Shown: in pieces, positions 18,030 to 26,676 of the stretch | Layout: the number at the start of each line of letters is the position of its first letter | How positions within the stretch are numbered: the first letter of the stretch is position 1 | Assembly: GCF_016595155.1 (NCBI RefSeq) | Contig: NZ_JAENGP010000016.1 | Coordinates: 34,521-98,520 of the forward strand | DNA: 64,000 nt | From: Advenella mandrilli | Lineage (GTDB): Bacteria > Pseudomonadota > Gammaproteobacteria > Burkholderiales > Burkholderiaceae_B | Direction: 5' to 3' | Made by a program: the position numbers and the translations under genes | Notes under the pieces: generated by a model | Told to the model about the DNA's origin: nothing | Database searches by the model: none | The model's input: the letters and a program-made list of their open reading frames with translations, nothing else

Positions 18030-19625
18030 ATGACTAGCGTCGCAGTCGGTCACGCCCAGGATCACGTTCACGATGATCACGATGCCAAACCCAAGGGTTG
18101 GCGACGATGGCTTTTTGCCACCAACCATAAAGATATCGGGTTGATGTACCTGATCTTCTCGTTTATTGCCTTGCTGGAAGGCGGCACCCTGGCGCTGTTG
18201 ATACGGATTGAGCTTTTTGAGCCGGGTGTGCAGTTCTTTCAGCCGGACCTGTTCAACCAGTTTACAACCATGCATGGCCTGATCATGATTTTTGGGGCAA
18301 TCATGCCGGCGTTGGTGGGGTTTGCCAACTACATGATTCCTTTGCAGATTGGTGCATCGGATATGGCTTTTGCCCGCATGAACAACTTCAGTTTCTGGCT
18401 GTTGCCGGTGGGTGGCATTTTGTTAACCGCTTCTTTCTTTGTGCCGGGCGGTGCCAATGCGGCAGGCTGGACCATGTATGCGCCCCTGTCCCTGCAAATG
18501 GGGCCGGGTATGGATATGGCCATTTTTGCCATTCATATCCTGGGTGCGTCTTCAATCATGGGGGCGATTAATATTATTGTGACCGTGCTAAATATGCGGG
18601 CACCGGGCATGACTTTGATGAAAATGCCGCTGTTTTGCTGGACTTGGCTGATTACCGCTTACCTGCTGATTGCCGTGATGCCTGTTCTGGCGGCGGCGGT
18701 GACCATGTTGTTAACCGACCGTCATTTCGGTACCGGGTTTTTCAATGCGGCCGCGGGGGGAGATCCGGTGTTGTACCAGCACGTGTTCTGGTTCTTTGGA
18801 CACCCTGAAGTTTATATCATGATTTTGCCGGCATTTGGTATTGTATCTGCGGTTATTCCGACTTTCTCGCGCAAAAAACTGTTTGGTTATGCGTCTATGG
18901 TGTATGCCACCTCAGCGATTGCGATCCTGTCATTTATTGTGTGGGCGCACCATATGTTCGCAACGGGCATGCCGGTAACCGGGCAGTTGTATTTCATGTA
19001 TGCCACCATGCTGATTTCCATTCCAACCGGGGTGAAAGTGTTTAACTGGGTGGCTACCATGTGGCGCGGCTCATTAAGTTTTGAAACACCCATGCTGTTT
19101 TCAATCGGTTTTATTTTCGTGTTTACCATTGGTGGTTTTACCGGACTGATTGTGGCGGTGGCGCCTATTGATATTGCCGTGCACGATACCTATTACGTGG
19201 TGGCGCACTTCCATTATGTGCTGGTTGCCGGCTCTTTGTTTGCCCTGTTTTCAGGCACCTATTACTGGCTGCCAAAGTGGACCGGATACATGTATGACGA
19301 GAAGCTGGGCAAGATTCACTTCTGGTCAACCATGCTGTCTTTTAACCTGACCTTTTTTCCGATGCACTTTTTGGGCCTGGCTGGCATGCCGCGCCGTTAT
19401 GTGGATTATGCAACGCAGTTTACCGACTTCCACCAGATCGCCACGATTGGGGCTTTCTGGTTCGGGTTTTCACAGTTGCTGTTTCTGTATATTGTGATTA
19501 AGGCGTTTCGTGGCAAAGGGCAGAAAGCAACCGCGCAGGTATGGGACGGCGCCGAGGGCCTTGAATGGACGCTGCCATCGCCTTTGCCGTTCCATACTTT
19601 CGAGACCCCGCCAGAAGTGAAGTAA
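18030..19625 (+). CDS. ctaD: Cytochrome c oxidase subunit I (aa3 type)
   Basis: The catalytic haem-copper subunit, 531 residues with twelve expected helices. The low-spin haem ligand His is in [11 protein letters not shown] (about 90). The CuB His cross-linked to Tyr is in [11 protein letters not shown] (about 250), CuB histidines in WAHHMF (about 300), and the haem a3/a ligands in VVAHFHYVL (about 390). The HPEVY and proton-channel features place it in the A family. The start ATG follows AAGGAGG. It ends 35 bp before a small oxidase-assembly gene. Confidence 0.98.
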   Translation: MTSVAVGHAQDHVHDDHDAKPKGWRRWLFATNHKDIGLMYLIFSFIALLEGGTLALLIRIELFEPGVQFFQPDLFNQFTTMHGLIMIFGAIMPALVGFANYMIPLQIGASDMAFARMNNFSFWLLPVGGILLTASFFVPGGANAAGWTMYAPLSLQMGPGMDMAIFAIHILGASSIMGAINIIVTVLNMRAPGMTLMKMPLFCWTWLITAYLLIAVMPVLAAAVTMLLTDRHFGTGFFNAAAGGDPVLYQHVFWFFGHPEVYIMILPAFGIVSAVIPTFSRKKLFGYASMVYATSAIAILSFIVWAHHMFATGMPVTGQLYFMYATMLISIPTGVKVFNWVATMWRGSLSFETPMLFSIGFIFVFTIGGFTGLIVAVAPIDIAVHDTYYVVAHFHYVLVAGSLFALFSGTYYWLPKWTGYMYDEKLGKIHFWSTMLSFNLTFFPMHFLGLAGMPRRYVDYATQFTDFHQIATIGAFWFGFSQLLFLYIVIKAFRGKGQKATAQVWDGAEGLEWTLPSPLPFHTFETPPEVK

Positions 19626-19660
19626 ACAGTAAACCGTTTTTTCATTAACAGGTAGAAACA

Positions 19661-19768
19661 ATGACACCCGAGCAACGTCGTAAAAACAGAAGGGCAGGCC
19701 TCATATTGGCAGTTGTGGTAGTGGCCCTGTTCCTTTGGACAATAGGCAAAGGCCTTAAGATTGTCTAA
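19661..19768 (+). CDS. Cytochrome oxidase small assembly protein, 35 residues
   Basis: A short open frame coding MTPEQRRKNRRAGLILA and one membrane helix ending in WTIGKGLKIV. A conserved small protein of this kind, with a basic N-terminus and one transmembrane segment, lies directly after ctaD in many betaproteobacteria and is annotated as an oxidase assembly protein. It is preceded by AGGTAGAAACA. In typical loci ctaG comes next; here a DUF2970 gene follows after 16 bp. Function is inferred only from position and family resemblance. Confidence 0.75.
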   Translation: MTPEQRRKNRRAGLILAVVVVALFLWTIGKGLKIV

Positions 19769-19784
19769 TTAAAAGGGCAAGTGA

Positions 19785-20009
19785 ATGAGTGATGATATTA
19801 AAGAGCTGGCGCAGCGAAAACTGAATTTTTTCCAGACCCTGAAGGCTATCTTATGGGCTTTTCTGGGTATTCGCAAAGGCGCCAGTTATCAGGAAGATAT
19901 TTCAAGGCTCAATCCTGTTCATATTATTCTTGCTGGCATTATCGGGGTGCTGGTTTTTGTTTTTATATTGGTGATGCTTGCTCGGTGGGCTATTTCAGGG
20001 CTGGCCTGA
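19785..20009 (+). CDS. DUF2970 small membrane protein
   Basis: A 74-residue protein with a polar N-terminus (SDDIKELAQRKLNFFQTLKAI), the conserved WAFLGIRKG segment and a C-terminal transmembrane helix (about 48-70). The DUF2970 family is found in cytochrome oxidase clusters between ctaG and ctaE in betaproteobacteria. Its biochemical role is unknown; assembly or stability of the oxidase is a guess from context. Confidence 0.85.
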   Translation: MSDDIKELAQRKLNFFQTLKAILWAFLGIRKGASYQEDISRLNPVHIILAGIIGVLVFVFILVMLARWAISGLA

Positions 20010-20045
20010 TTCCAAGTAAACGTATTTGTACCAAAGGAGAAAGCT

Positions 20046-20921
20046 ATGGGTGCAAGTCATTCCGTCAATGGCAAAGAGGCGCCATATTATTATGTGCCTG
20101 CATTTTCGGCTCATCCGGTCAGAACCAGTTTTGCCATTTTAATCATGCTGATTGGGGCCGTCACCTGGATTAACCGTGTTCCCTATGGAAACTGGATTTT
20201 TCTGGTTGGGTTGCTGTCATTGTTTATTATGCTTTTTTTCTGGTTTCGTGATGCCATCCGGGAATCCGAGAGCGGGCTTAACAGCAAGCGCATTGATGAT
20301 TCCTATCGTTGGGGGATGGGCTGGTTTATTTTTTCCGAGGTCATGTTCTTTGCAGCTTTTTTTGGCTCGCTTTGGTATGCCCGTGAAATAACCACCCCCT
20401 GGTTGAGTAATCTGGATCACCAGTTAATGCTGTGGCCGGGGTTTTCAGGCCAATGGCCCAATTTCGGACCGGCCGGGATTGTTCCGCATTTTGAAACGAT
20501 CGGACCTTTCTGGCTGCCCACCATTAATACGATTTTACTGTTAACGTCCGGGTTGACGCTAACCTTTTCGCATCATGCCTTGCGGGCCAGCAAGCGGGGC
20601 AGCAGTATTTTCTGGCTGTTGCTGACCGTGGTCCTGGGCTTTACCTTCCTGTATTTTCAGGCGGTTGAATATGGCCATGCCTATTCCGACCTGAACCTGC
20701 GTTTTGATTCTGGAATTTATGGCTCGCTGTTTTACATGTTAACCGGATTTCACGGTTTTCACGTATTGCTGGGCGCCACTATCCTGACCATTATTTTGTT
20801 GCGCCTGGTCAGTGGGCATTTTACGGCAGAGCACCACTTTGGCTTTGAAGGGGCGGCCTGGTATTGGCACTTTGTTGATGTGGTCTGGTTGGGGCTTTAT
20901 TTGTTTGTATATTGGTTTTAA
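20046..20921 (+). CDS. ctaE: Cytochrome c oxidase subunit III
   Basis: A 291-residue membrane subunit with seven hydrophobic helices that stabilises the catalytic core. Signatures are GWFIFSEVMFFAAFF (about 95-112), TSGLTLTFSHHAL, and the C-terminal LTGFHGFHVLLGA and AAWYWHFVDVVWLGLY. The start ATG follows AAAGGAG. A hairpin with a T-rich tail follows at 20942. A divergent small gene separates ctaE from the SURF1 gene. Confidence 0.97.
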   Translation: MGASHSVNGKEAPYYYVPAFSAHPVRTSFAILIMLIGAVTWINRVPYGNWIFLVGLLSLFIMLFFWFRDAIRESESGLNSKRIDDSYRWGMGWFIFSEVMFFAAFFGSLWYAREITTPWLSNLDHQLMLWPGFSGQWPNFGPAGIVPHFETIGPFWLPTINTILLLTSGLTLTFSHHALRASKRGSSIFWLLLTVVLGFTFLYFQAVEYGHAYSDLNLRFDSGIYGSLFYMLTGFHGFHVLLGATILTIILLRLVSGHFTAEHHFGFEGAAWYWHFVDVVWLGLYLFVYWF

Positions 20922-20938
20922 GGTGCTGGCCACCCTGC

Positions 20939-20966
20939 AGGGGCCGGTTTGATCCGGCCTTTTGTT
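20939..20966 (+). terminator. Terminator-like hairpin after ctaE
   Basis: GGCCGG at 20942-20947 pairs with CCGGCC at 20954-20959 around a six-base loop, followed by TTTTGTTGTT. It is modest in length but well placed to end or attenuate the ctaC-ctaE transcript before the opposite-strand gene. Confidence 0.55.
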
Positions 20967-20983
20967 GTTGGTCGGCGGGGGGC

Positions 20984-21187
20984 TTATGGCCTGAAACCGC
21001 TGCTGTGGATCCAGCCCATGTAGTTGGCAAACAGCACAAAGGCCAGCAGGGCAATCGAAAGACCAACACGCAAGGTCAGGGCGTTGACGGTTTTGTTGCT
21101 GGTCCCTTTGTCCCGCATTAAATAGAAAAAGGCAACTGCCAGGCTGACAATAATGGCCAGGAAAGCTAACCCGATGAATACATGCAT
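20984..21187 (-). CDS. Twin-transmembrane small protein (DUF2909-like)
   Basis: A 67-residue protein with two hydrophobic helices (about 3-25 and 40-60) separated by a basic loop (MRDKGTSNKTV). The start is the ATG at 21185-21187 (MHVFIGL), preceded on its strand by GGGGGAG. A start five codons earlier (21202) is possible but lies on top of the ribosome-binding sequence. Proteins of this form, annotated 'twin transmembrane protein' or DUF2909, stand in opposite orientation inside oxidase clusters of other Burkholderiales. Function unknown. Confidence 0.75.
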   Translation of the reverse strand: MHVFIGLAFLAIIVSLAVAFFYLMRDKGTSNKTVNALTLRVGLSIALLAFVLFANYMGWIHSSGFRP

Positions 21188-21215
21188 GATGGACTCCCCC
21201 AATGGGCAAAAACGA

Positions 21216-21998
21216 ATGAAAAACAGTCAACCCTTAAAGATAAAGTACTGGCTTGCCTTACTGCTTTTGGCAATGCTGGTGGTGCTTTTTATTTTTCTGG
21301 GTCGATGGCAATTGCAGCGTGCCGATGAGCGACGGGCCATTCAGGCCGATATCGAACACGGGCAACAGCTTTCCTCTTTATTACTTCAAAATGATACACC
21401 TGAAAGTGAATGGCGGGAATGGAGAAAGGTTAGCGTGACCGGTATATGGCAACCGCAGTTCAGTGTGTTGCTAAACCGCAATCACCATGGCCGTCCGGGT
21501 TATTGGCTGGCAACCCCCCTGTTGCTGGACGGGAGTCCTGATAAAGCCGTTTTGGTTTTGCGTGGCTGGTTTGAGCGGCGTATTGCGCCAGATTCCCTTC
21601 CCGATTTTCCGGTAACCGCAGAAACGGTCACCCTTGACGGGCAGTTGCTGGGGCATGTGCCACGCCTGTTTGAGCTTTGGTCTTTATCGGGTGAAAAACA
21701 GGCGCAATTGCCGGCTCGCCTGCCATTGCCAGGGCCAGATTTGCCACAGGTGCAAAATCTTGATTTGAAGGAATTGGCCCAGGCAAGCAGACTGGTTTAT
21801 TTACCCGTCGTGGTTCAGCAAACCGGTGTGGATAATGACGGGCTGGCCCGGGACTGGGTAACACCGCCGGTTGATGATCACAAGAATACGGGTTATGCCC
21901 TGCAATGGTTTGGGTTTGCCCTGATAGCGCTGCTGGCCCTGCTATTTGTAGGATACAGGATGGGTCGTTATGGGAAATCAAGGAGCAAAAATGAGTAG
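21216..21998 (+). CDS. SURF1 family cytochrome oxidase assembly protein
   Basis: Inner-membrane protein with two transmembrane helices flanking a large periplasmic domain, needed for efficient haem a insertion into subunit I. Seen are the N-terminal helix (KIKYWLALLLLAMLVVLF), the FLGRWQLQRADER motif typical of SURF1, the central GYWLATPLLLDG region and the C-terminal helix (LQWFGFALIALLALLF). The start is chosen at ATG 21216 (MKNSQPLKIKYW, 260 residues); ATG 21189 or 21153 are possible but overlap the divergent gene. The stop overlaps the next gene by 8 bp. Confidence 0.9.
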   Translation: MKNSQPLKIKYWLALLLLAMLVVLFIFLGRWQLQRADERRAIQADIEHGQQLSSLLLQNDTPESEWREWRKVSVTGIWQPQFSVLLNRNHHGRPGYWLATPLLLDGSPDKAVLVLRGWFERRIAPDSLPDFPVTAETVTLDGQLLGHVPRLFELWSLSGEKQAQLPARLPLPGPDLPQVQNLDLKELAQASRLVYLPVVVQQTGVDNDGLARDWVTPPVDDHKNTGYALQWFGFALIALLALLFVGYRMGRYGKSRSKNE

Positions 21999-22626
21999 TG
22001 ATGTGTTGGAGATGAAAAAGCGGTCCCTGGTGCCTTTGTATCTGATTCTGCTAAGTTGCATTATTCCTGTGGTGGCGGCAGCCCTGCTTTACTTCGTGCC
22101 GGGTTTAAGACCCGAGGGGGCGACCAATTATGGCTCTTTCGTGATGCCACAACGCAGTATGCCATCGTCTGCCCAGTTGCCATTACGCACCCTTGATGGC
22201 AATTTGTTTGACCTGAACTCCCTGAAAGGGCGCTGGGTACTGGTTAGTGCCGATGGTGGAGCCTGTCCTGATTCTTGCGCCACCAAGTTGCATTACACCC
22301 GTAATGCCCATGCCAGCCAGGGCAAGAATGTAGAGCGACTGGTGCGCGTGTGGTTTGTGACCGACAACGAAACCATCCCGCAGAAGGTGCTGGATGCGTA
22401 TAAAGGCACCTTGATGTTACGGGTTGACCCGGTTGCACTGGGTACTTTTTTATTAGGCCAGGATGTTCGTGCAGGAGCGGATGAACTGGAGCGGGAAATG
22501 GATAAATATTTGTGGATTATTGATCCGCTTGGCAATTTGATCATGTATTACCCCGGCCAGGAAACCGATCCTGTCCGGTTCCGTAATGATATTGCCAAGT
22601 TGTTGCATGTTTCGGTAATTGGGTAA
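21991..22626 (+). CDS. SCO-like membrane-anchored thioredoxin-fold protein of the oxidase cluster
   Basis: A 211-residue protein with one N-terminal membrane helix (about 13-37) and a periplasmic thioredoxin-like domain carrying Cys92 and Cys96 (DGGACPDSCATKL). This resembles the CxxxC of SCO copper chaperones, but the Pro-His environment differs and the downstream SCO histidine is not clear. The start ATG at 21991 follows AAGGAGC and overlaps the SURF1 stop by 8 bp. It lies 3 bp before ctaA. Such genes are often annotated as 'cytochrome oxidase assembly protein'. A role in reducing or metallating the CuA site is inferred. Confidence 0.78.
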   Translation: MSSDVLEMKKRSLVPLYLILLSCIIPVVAAALLYFVPGLRPEGATNYGSFVMPQRSMPSSAQLPLRTLDGNLFDLNSLKGRWVLVSADGGACPDSCATKLHYTRNAHASQGKNVERLVRVWFVTDNETIPQKVLDAYKGTLMLRVDPVALGTFLLGQDVRAGADELEREMDKYLWIIDPLGNLIMYYPGQETDPVRFRNDIAKLLHVSVIG

Positions 22627-22629
22627 GCC

Positions 22630-23646
22630 ATGGCAACCCGGGTTCATTCTGTTTATCGCCGGCTTGTTTTCCTGACCTGGTTTTTTACCCTCGACCTGAT
22701 CATGTTTGGCGCTTTTGTGCGTCTTACCGATTCAGGCCTGGGCTGCCCCGACTGGCCGGGCTGTTATGGCAAACTCACGCCGTTTGGCGCATCGGGGCAG
22801 ATTGCCGATGCACTGGTGCAACAGCCATATGGGCCGGTGTCCATGTCAAAGGCCTGGATTGAAATGATTCACCGGTATTGGGGTAGTGTACTGGGCATGC
22901 TGATTATTGCCATTGTGTTCATGGCATGGCGTTACCGGAAGCAGATTGGCCGCCCGGCGGGGCTGGCGACCTTTTGCCTGGTTGCAGTTTGCCTGCAGGG
23001 TGCTTTCGGCGCCTGGACCGTTACGCATAAATTAATGCCGGTGATCGTGACCGCCCATTTGTTGGGCGGCATGTTGTTACTGGCGCTGATGAGCTGGCTG
23101 GCCGCCCGTGAAAAAACGCATGCCCCGGTTTCTGTTGAGGTGGCATTTGCGCGACCATGGATGTTGTTTGGCCTGCTGATATTATTTGTGCAAATTGTGC
23201 TCGGCGGCTGGGTCAGTACCAATTATGCCGCCCTGGCCTGCATGGATTTTCCAACCTGTCACGGACAATGGGTACCCGAGATGGATTTTGCCGGTGGTTA
23301 TTCAATTTTTCGTGAGTTGGGTGTATTACCCAATGGGGAGATCATCTCGCAACAGGCCCTGACTGCCATTCACTGGGTGCACCGGAATTTTGCGGTTTTT
23401 GTTTTCGTGTATCTGTTTGCCATTGCCTTGCGCCTGCGTCAAGAGCAGGGTTTACGCGCTCCCGCACAATGGCTGGTTTTGCTATTATTGATGCAGGTAT
23501 TAACCGGACTAAGCACAATATTTTTCCAATGGCCATTACTCATTGCCGTTTTGCATAATGGTGGGGCCGCAGGGCTGGTGATTGCGGCGGTAACAATGCT
23601 TGTACGATTGAATCGTGCAGGATCTGACTATAAGGTATTGCCATGA
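22630..23646 (+). CDS. ctaA: Haem A synthase (COX15/CtaA)
   Basis: Converts haem O to haem A by oxidising the C8 methyl group. The 338-residue protein has about eight membrane helices. Recognisable are [19 protein letters not shown] near the N-terminus, with the conserved cysteine pair, and the haem-ligand histidines in [22 protein letters not shown] and [12 protein letters not shown]. The second cysteine pair is in [10 protein letters not shown]. It overlaps ctaB by 4 bp (ATGA) and is preceded by the SCO-like gene, so the whole set is one transcription unit. Confidence 0.96.
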   Translation: MATRVHSVYRRLVFLTWFFTLDLIMFGAFVRLTDSGLGCPDWPGCYGKLTPFGASGQIADALVQQPYGPVSMSKAWIEMIHRYWGSVLGMLIIAIVFMAWRYRKQIGRPAGLATFCLVAVCLQGAFGAWTVTHKLMPVIVTAHLLGGMLLLALMSWLAAREKTHAPVSVEVAFARPWMLFGLLILFVQIVLGGWVSTNYAALACMDFPTCHGQWVPEMDFAGGYSIFRELGVLPNGEIISQQALTAIHWVHRNFAVFVFVYLFAIALRLRQEQGLRAPAQWLVLLLLMQVLTGLSTIFFQWPLLIAVLHNGGAAGLVIAAVTMLVRLNRAGSDYKVLP

Positions 23647-24536
23647 CGATAGCCTTGACTGCGCAAACAAAATTTTTTCAACAGTATTGGGTGCTAACCA
23701 AACCCCGGGTAACCCAGCTGGCGGTTTTTTGTGCCGTGATTGGCATGTTTCTGGCGTCAAACGGGTTGCCCCCGGTTAGTGTGGTGGTGGCAGGCACCAT
23801 CGGGATCTGGCTGCTGGCTGCGGCCGCATTTGCCATTAATTGCCTGATCGAGCAGGAAATTGATGCCCGCATGTTAAGAACCCGACGCCGGGCAACGGCA
23901 CAGGGCACGATTACCTCTTTGCAGGTGGTGCTTATGTCGGGCATGGTGGGTGGGCTGGGCATGCTGGTGCTGTACTGGTTTGTGAATGCCCTGACCATGT
24001 GGCTAACGTTTGCGACATTTATTGGCTATGCCTTGATCTATACCATTGTATTAAAACCGCGCACCCCCCAGAATATCGTTATTGGCGGTTTGTCGGGTGC
24101 GATGCCGCCAGCGTTGGGCTGGGCGGCCGTGGCAGGCTCGGTACCGGCAGAAGCGTGGTTGCTGGTGCTTATTATTTTTGCCTGGACACCTCCGCATTTC
24201 TGGGCGCTGGCCCTGTATCGCAGCCATGATTACCAAAAATCCGGTTTGCCCATGTTGCCAATAACGCATGGCAATGCTTTTACCCGCTTGCATATTTTGT
24301 TATATACCTTCATGCTTGTGGTCATAACGCTAATGCCATTTATTATCCGCATGAGCGGCCTGTTTTATCTGGCCGCGGCACTGTTTTTAGGGGGTTGGTT
24401 TATCAAGTACGCATTAAGCCTGTATAAGGTTTACAGCGATGAACTGGCCCGAAAAATATTCCGGTTTTCGATTCTCTATCTTGCCTTGCTGTTTGGGGCA
24501 TTGCTGGTGGATCACTGGATCATGATTTTGATGTGA
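23643..24536 (+). CDS. ctaB: Protohaem IX farnesyltransferase (haem O synthase)
   Basis: Adds a farnesyl group to haem B, the step before CtaA. A 297-residue UbiA-type prenyltransferase with about eight helices. The first Asp-rich motif is [18 protein letters not shown] (about 75-92) and the second region is in [11 protein letters not shown] followed by [15 protein letters not shown], as in haem O synthases. The N-terminal [12 protein letters not shown] is also typical. ATGA overlap with ctaA upstream; a SCO gene follows after 13 bp. Confidence 0.97.
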   Translation: MTIALTAQTKFFQQYWVLTKPRVTQLAVFCAVIGMFLASNGLPPVSVVVAGTIGIWLLAAAAFAINCLIEQEIDARMLRTRRRATAQGTITSLQVVLMSGMVGGLGMLVLYWFVNALTMWLTFATFIGYALIYTIVLKPRTPQNIVIGGLSGAMPPALGWAAVAGSVPAEAWLLVLIIFAWTPPHFWALALYRSHDYQKSGLPMLPITHGNAFTRLHILLYTFMLVVITLMPFIIRMSGLFYLAAALFLGGWFIKYALSLYKVYSDELARKIFRFSILYLALLFGALLVDHWIMILM

Positions 24537-24549
24537 TGGTAGGTATTTA

Positions 24550-25176
24550 ATGAATAAATCATATAAAGCCAGAAAGCTGGCAATCAGTATGGGCCTGGTT
24601 TTTTCCATGCTCTTTGGCTTGTCAGCCTGCAAACAGGAAGTACTTGAAGGGGCCTCTGCGCAATCGTTGGCCTTTATCGGCTCGGATATTACCGGTACCG
24701 GTTTTGGTAAAAATGTCAGTGGCATTAACCAGAATGGCCAAGCGGTTTCTTTCAACGATTACAAAGACAAGGTGGTGGTTGTTTTCTTCGGTTTTACCCA
24801 ATGTCCCGATGTCTGCCCCACGGCCATGGCTGAATTGTCGCAGCTCATGACAAAATTCACCCCTGAAGAAGCGGCACAGGTGCAGGTGGTCATGGTTAGC
24901 ATAGACCCCGAGCGTGATACCCCAGAAATGCTTAAGGCTTATGTATCCGCTTTCGATGATCGTTTCAATGGTATTACTGGTACACCCGAACAAATTGCCC
25001 AGTTGGCCAAGTCCTTCAAGGCCTTTTATAAGAAAGTGGCCCATACCAATGGTACTTATTCAATGGAGCACAGTTCCAGTTTATATGTGCTGGATAAAAA
25101 TGGTGAATCCCGCATTCTTTTCAAGCCGGGTACACTCATAGAAGATATGGAAAAGGATATTAGAAGCCTGTTTTGA
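24550..25176 (+). CDS. SCO1/SenC family copper chaperone lipoprotein
   Basis: A periplasmic copper-binding thioredoxin-like protein that metallates CuA of subunit II. The 208-residue precursor has a lipoprotein signal with lipobox LSAC (Cys27). The copper site is seen as Cys85 and Cys89 (GFTQCPDVCPTAM) with the conserved His174 (MEHSSSLYVLD). It closes the oxidase assembly series and is followed by a strong terminator hairpin. Confidence 0.95.
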   Translation: MNKSYKARKLAISMGLVFSMLFGLSACKQEVLEGASAQSLAFIGSDITGTGFGKNVSGINQNGQAVSFNDYKDKVVVVFFGFTQCPDVCPTAMAELSQLMTKFTPEEAAQVQVVMVSIDPERDTPEMLKAYVSAFDDRFNGITGTPEQIAQLAKSFKAFYKKVAHTNGTYSMEHSSSLYVLDKNGESRILFKPGTLIEDMEKDIRSLF

Positions 25177-25204
25177 GTTTTTCGTTGTAGTGCGTCATTA
25201 TCTG

Positions 25205-25235
25205 CATCCGGCTTTCAGGCCGGATGTTTATTTTT
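25205..25235 (+). terminator. Intrinsic terminator of the cta cluster
   Basis: CATCCGGC at 25205-25212 pairs perfectly with GCCGGATG at 25219-25226 around a six-base loop, followed by TTTATTTTT. It lies 29 bp after the SCO gene stop and ends the oxidase transcription unit. Confidence 0.85.
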
Positions 25236-25574
25236 GGGATAAAAAAATGTGGAGCCCGAGGGGGCAAGGTCCGGTGCTAAAAATAAGCGTGTAAGCCATT
25301 ACATAATTCTTGTTTTGTATCTTAATGTTTTTATTTGTTATCTAAACATTATTTATTAAGATCTATGTTGTGTGATTGAAACAATAATTTACGATTAATG
25401 ATTAAAATGCATGCAATTTAATTGAGTCATTGGCTTTCTGTCTTGGCTGGCCTGCCTGCGTTTTATTTAATAATTGTTGGCAAGAGTTTGGTCGTTCATG
25501 ACAAAAAATTTCTATAAATATAGTATACGAATTCTTGGTCTGGATTTGTTTTGGACAAAATTGGTTGGAGTAAA
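25236..25574. other. AT-rich intergenic region before the OmpA-like lipoprotein gene
   Basis: After the cta terminator about 340 bases carry no supportable gene. The stretch 25290-25400 is very AT-rich and probably holds the promoter of the next gene. I see no repeat, operator or RNA structure I can name. Confidence 0.5.
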
Positions 25575-26399
25575 ATGAATTTCCCCAGAGTAATTGTGAC
25601 AGCACTGGCAGGTGTTTCCCTGGCTGCTTGTGGTTCACTTAGCAATGTCATGCCCGACGGCACAAGTGATAATCCGGTTTTCCCAGAGATCCACAATATT
25701 ACCTATGATAATGGCAGGGGCGTCGCCCCCAATCCAGAAAATCTTAAACTGGTACGTTCGGGTGTCACCAAAGACCAGCTTTATTACTTGCTGGGCCGTC
25801 CTCATTTTTCAGAAGGTTTTGCACCCCGCGAATGGGATTTCCTGTTTTACCTGAATACGCCGGGTAAAGGTACGAACAATGTGTCTTCCTGCCAATACAA
25901 AATTCTGTTCGACAAGGATATGCTGGCCCGCAGTTTTTACTGGAAACCGGTAGGCCCGAATGACATTTGCGAACCTGAATCCCTTGAGAAAGTGGCGGAA
26001 CAAGCCAGAAAAGTCACCCTTGAAGCAGACGGCCTGTTTGCATTTAATGGTGCCGGCATTAATGATTTGCAGCAGCGCGGCAAATTGCGTCTTGAAGCCT
26101 TAAGCCAGGAAATCCGCAACCAGCCCAGTGTCAAATCCGTGGTTATTATCGGCCATACCGATCGTCTGGGCCCCAAGGCCTATAACCAGGCTTTGTCTGA
26201 AAGACGGGCAAGCAGTGTTGCCGGGTATTTAATATCCAAAGGCGTGTCTTCTTCCCTTATTACGGTGCAAGGACAAGGTGAATTGCAGCCGCTGGTTCAG
26301 TGCGAGAATACCGGTAATCGCCAGGAACTGATCAGTTGTCTGGCACCCAACCGCAGGGTTGAAGTACTGGTCAATCTTGAAGAGAATCAGGACAAATAA
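25575..26399 (+). CDS. OmpA-family lipoprotein with BamE-like N-terminal region
   Basis: A 274-residue outer-membrane lipoprotein precursor: the lipobox LAAC puts the acylated Cys at residue 19. The middle part (about 55-125) looks like the BamE/SmpA fold (VRSGVTKDQLYYLLGRPHF, then WDFLFYL and CQYKILFD). The C-terminal part (about 160-270) is an OmpA-like peptidoglycan-binding domain (IIGHTDRLGPKAYNQALSER, then SRRAS-like and PNRRVEVLV). This combination suggests a protein linking the outer membrane to the cell wall. The start ATG follows TTGGAG; an in-frame codon at 25551 is less likely. It faces rpoH convergently. Confidence 0.85.
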   Translation: MNFPRVIVTALAGVSLAACGSLSNVMPDGTSDNPVFPEIHNITYDNGRGVAPNPENLKLVRSGVTKDQLYYLLGRPHFSEGFAPREWDFLFYLNTPGKGTNNVSSCQYKILFDKDMLARSFYWKPVGPNDICEPESLEKVAEQARKVTLEADGLFAFNGAGINDLQQRGKLRLEALSQEIRNQPSVKSVVIIGHTDRLGPKAYNQALSERRASSVAGYLISKGVSSSLITVQGQGELQPLVQCENTGNRQELISCLAPNRRVEVLVNLEENQDK

Positions 26400-26518
26400 A
26401 CAGCAAAAAAAAAGCACTTCATCTACTGAAGTGCCTGAATCATCCGTTTCAAAAGGGAGGGGAAAGAGGAGGAGCAGAAACGGATGTTAAACCCAAGCCT
26501 GCATTGCACAGATATTGC
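26400..26518 (-). ncRNA. Candidate small RNA with CU-rich anti-Shine-Dalgarno loop
   Basis: On the minus strand the region holds two clean hairpins and a U-run. The first has a perfect 10-bp stem (26477-26486 with 26441-26450) closing a 26-base loop rich in CUCC, including CUCCUCCUC and CCCCUCCC. The second (26427-26434 with 26414-26421, five-base loop) is directly followed by nine U residues, an intrinsic terminator. No coding frame explains it. It lies beyond the rpoH terminator and so needs its own promoter; TTGTAG with a TATAA-like -10 near 26524-26530 is possible. CU-rich loops of this sort pair with ribosome-binding sites in known regulatory RNAs. The 5' end is a guess. Confidence 0.5.
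26405..26434 (-). terminator. Intrinsic terminator of the candidate small RNA
   Basis: Perfect 8-bp stem (GCACTTCA / TGAAGTGC) with a five-base loop and nine T residues after it on the minus strand. It is too far from rpoH, which has its own terminator at 26620-26655, to be that gene's primary end. Confidence 0.75.
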
Positions 26519-26619
26519 CGGGGCTTATAGTGTTTAGGCTTGCTGTTCCTACAATAGTTCAATAAGTTTCCCGTCCAGTTGTTTTAATATGTTACTGCAA
26601 TATATAAACCCGGCGCGGT

Positions 26620-26655
26620 AAAAAAACGTCATCCCCTTATGTCAGGAATGACGTT
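26620..26655 (-). terminator. rpoH terminator
   Basis: Inverted arms at 26625-26635 and 26645-26655 match at ten of eleven positions, and on the minus strand the stem is followed by a run of T. It lies 21 bp after the rpoH stop codon. Confidence 0.75.
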
Positions 26656-26676
26656 AAATGTTTGAATCCAGAAAAA

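Noticed and set aside
26441..26486. Purine-rich plus-strand loop as a CsrA/RsmA-binding RNA (GGA motifs)
   Set aside because: On the plus strand no terminator follows, while the minus strand has a stem with U9, so the pyrimidine-rich minus-strand RNA is the better reading.
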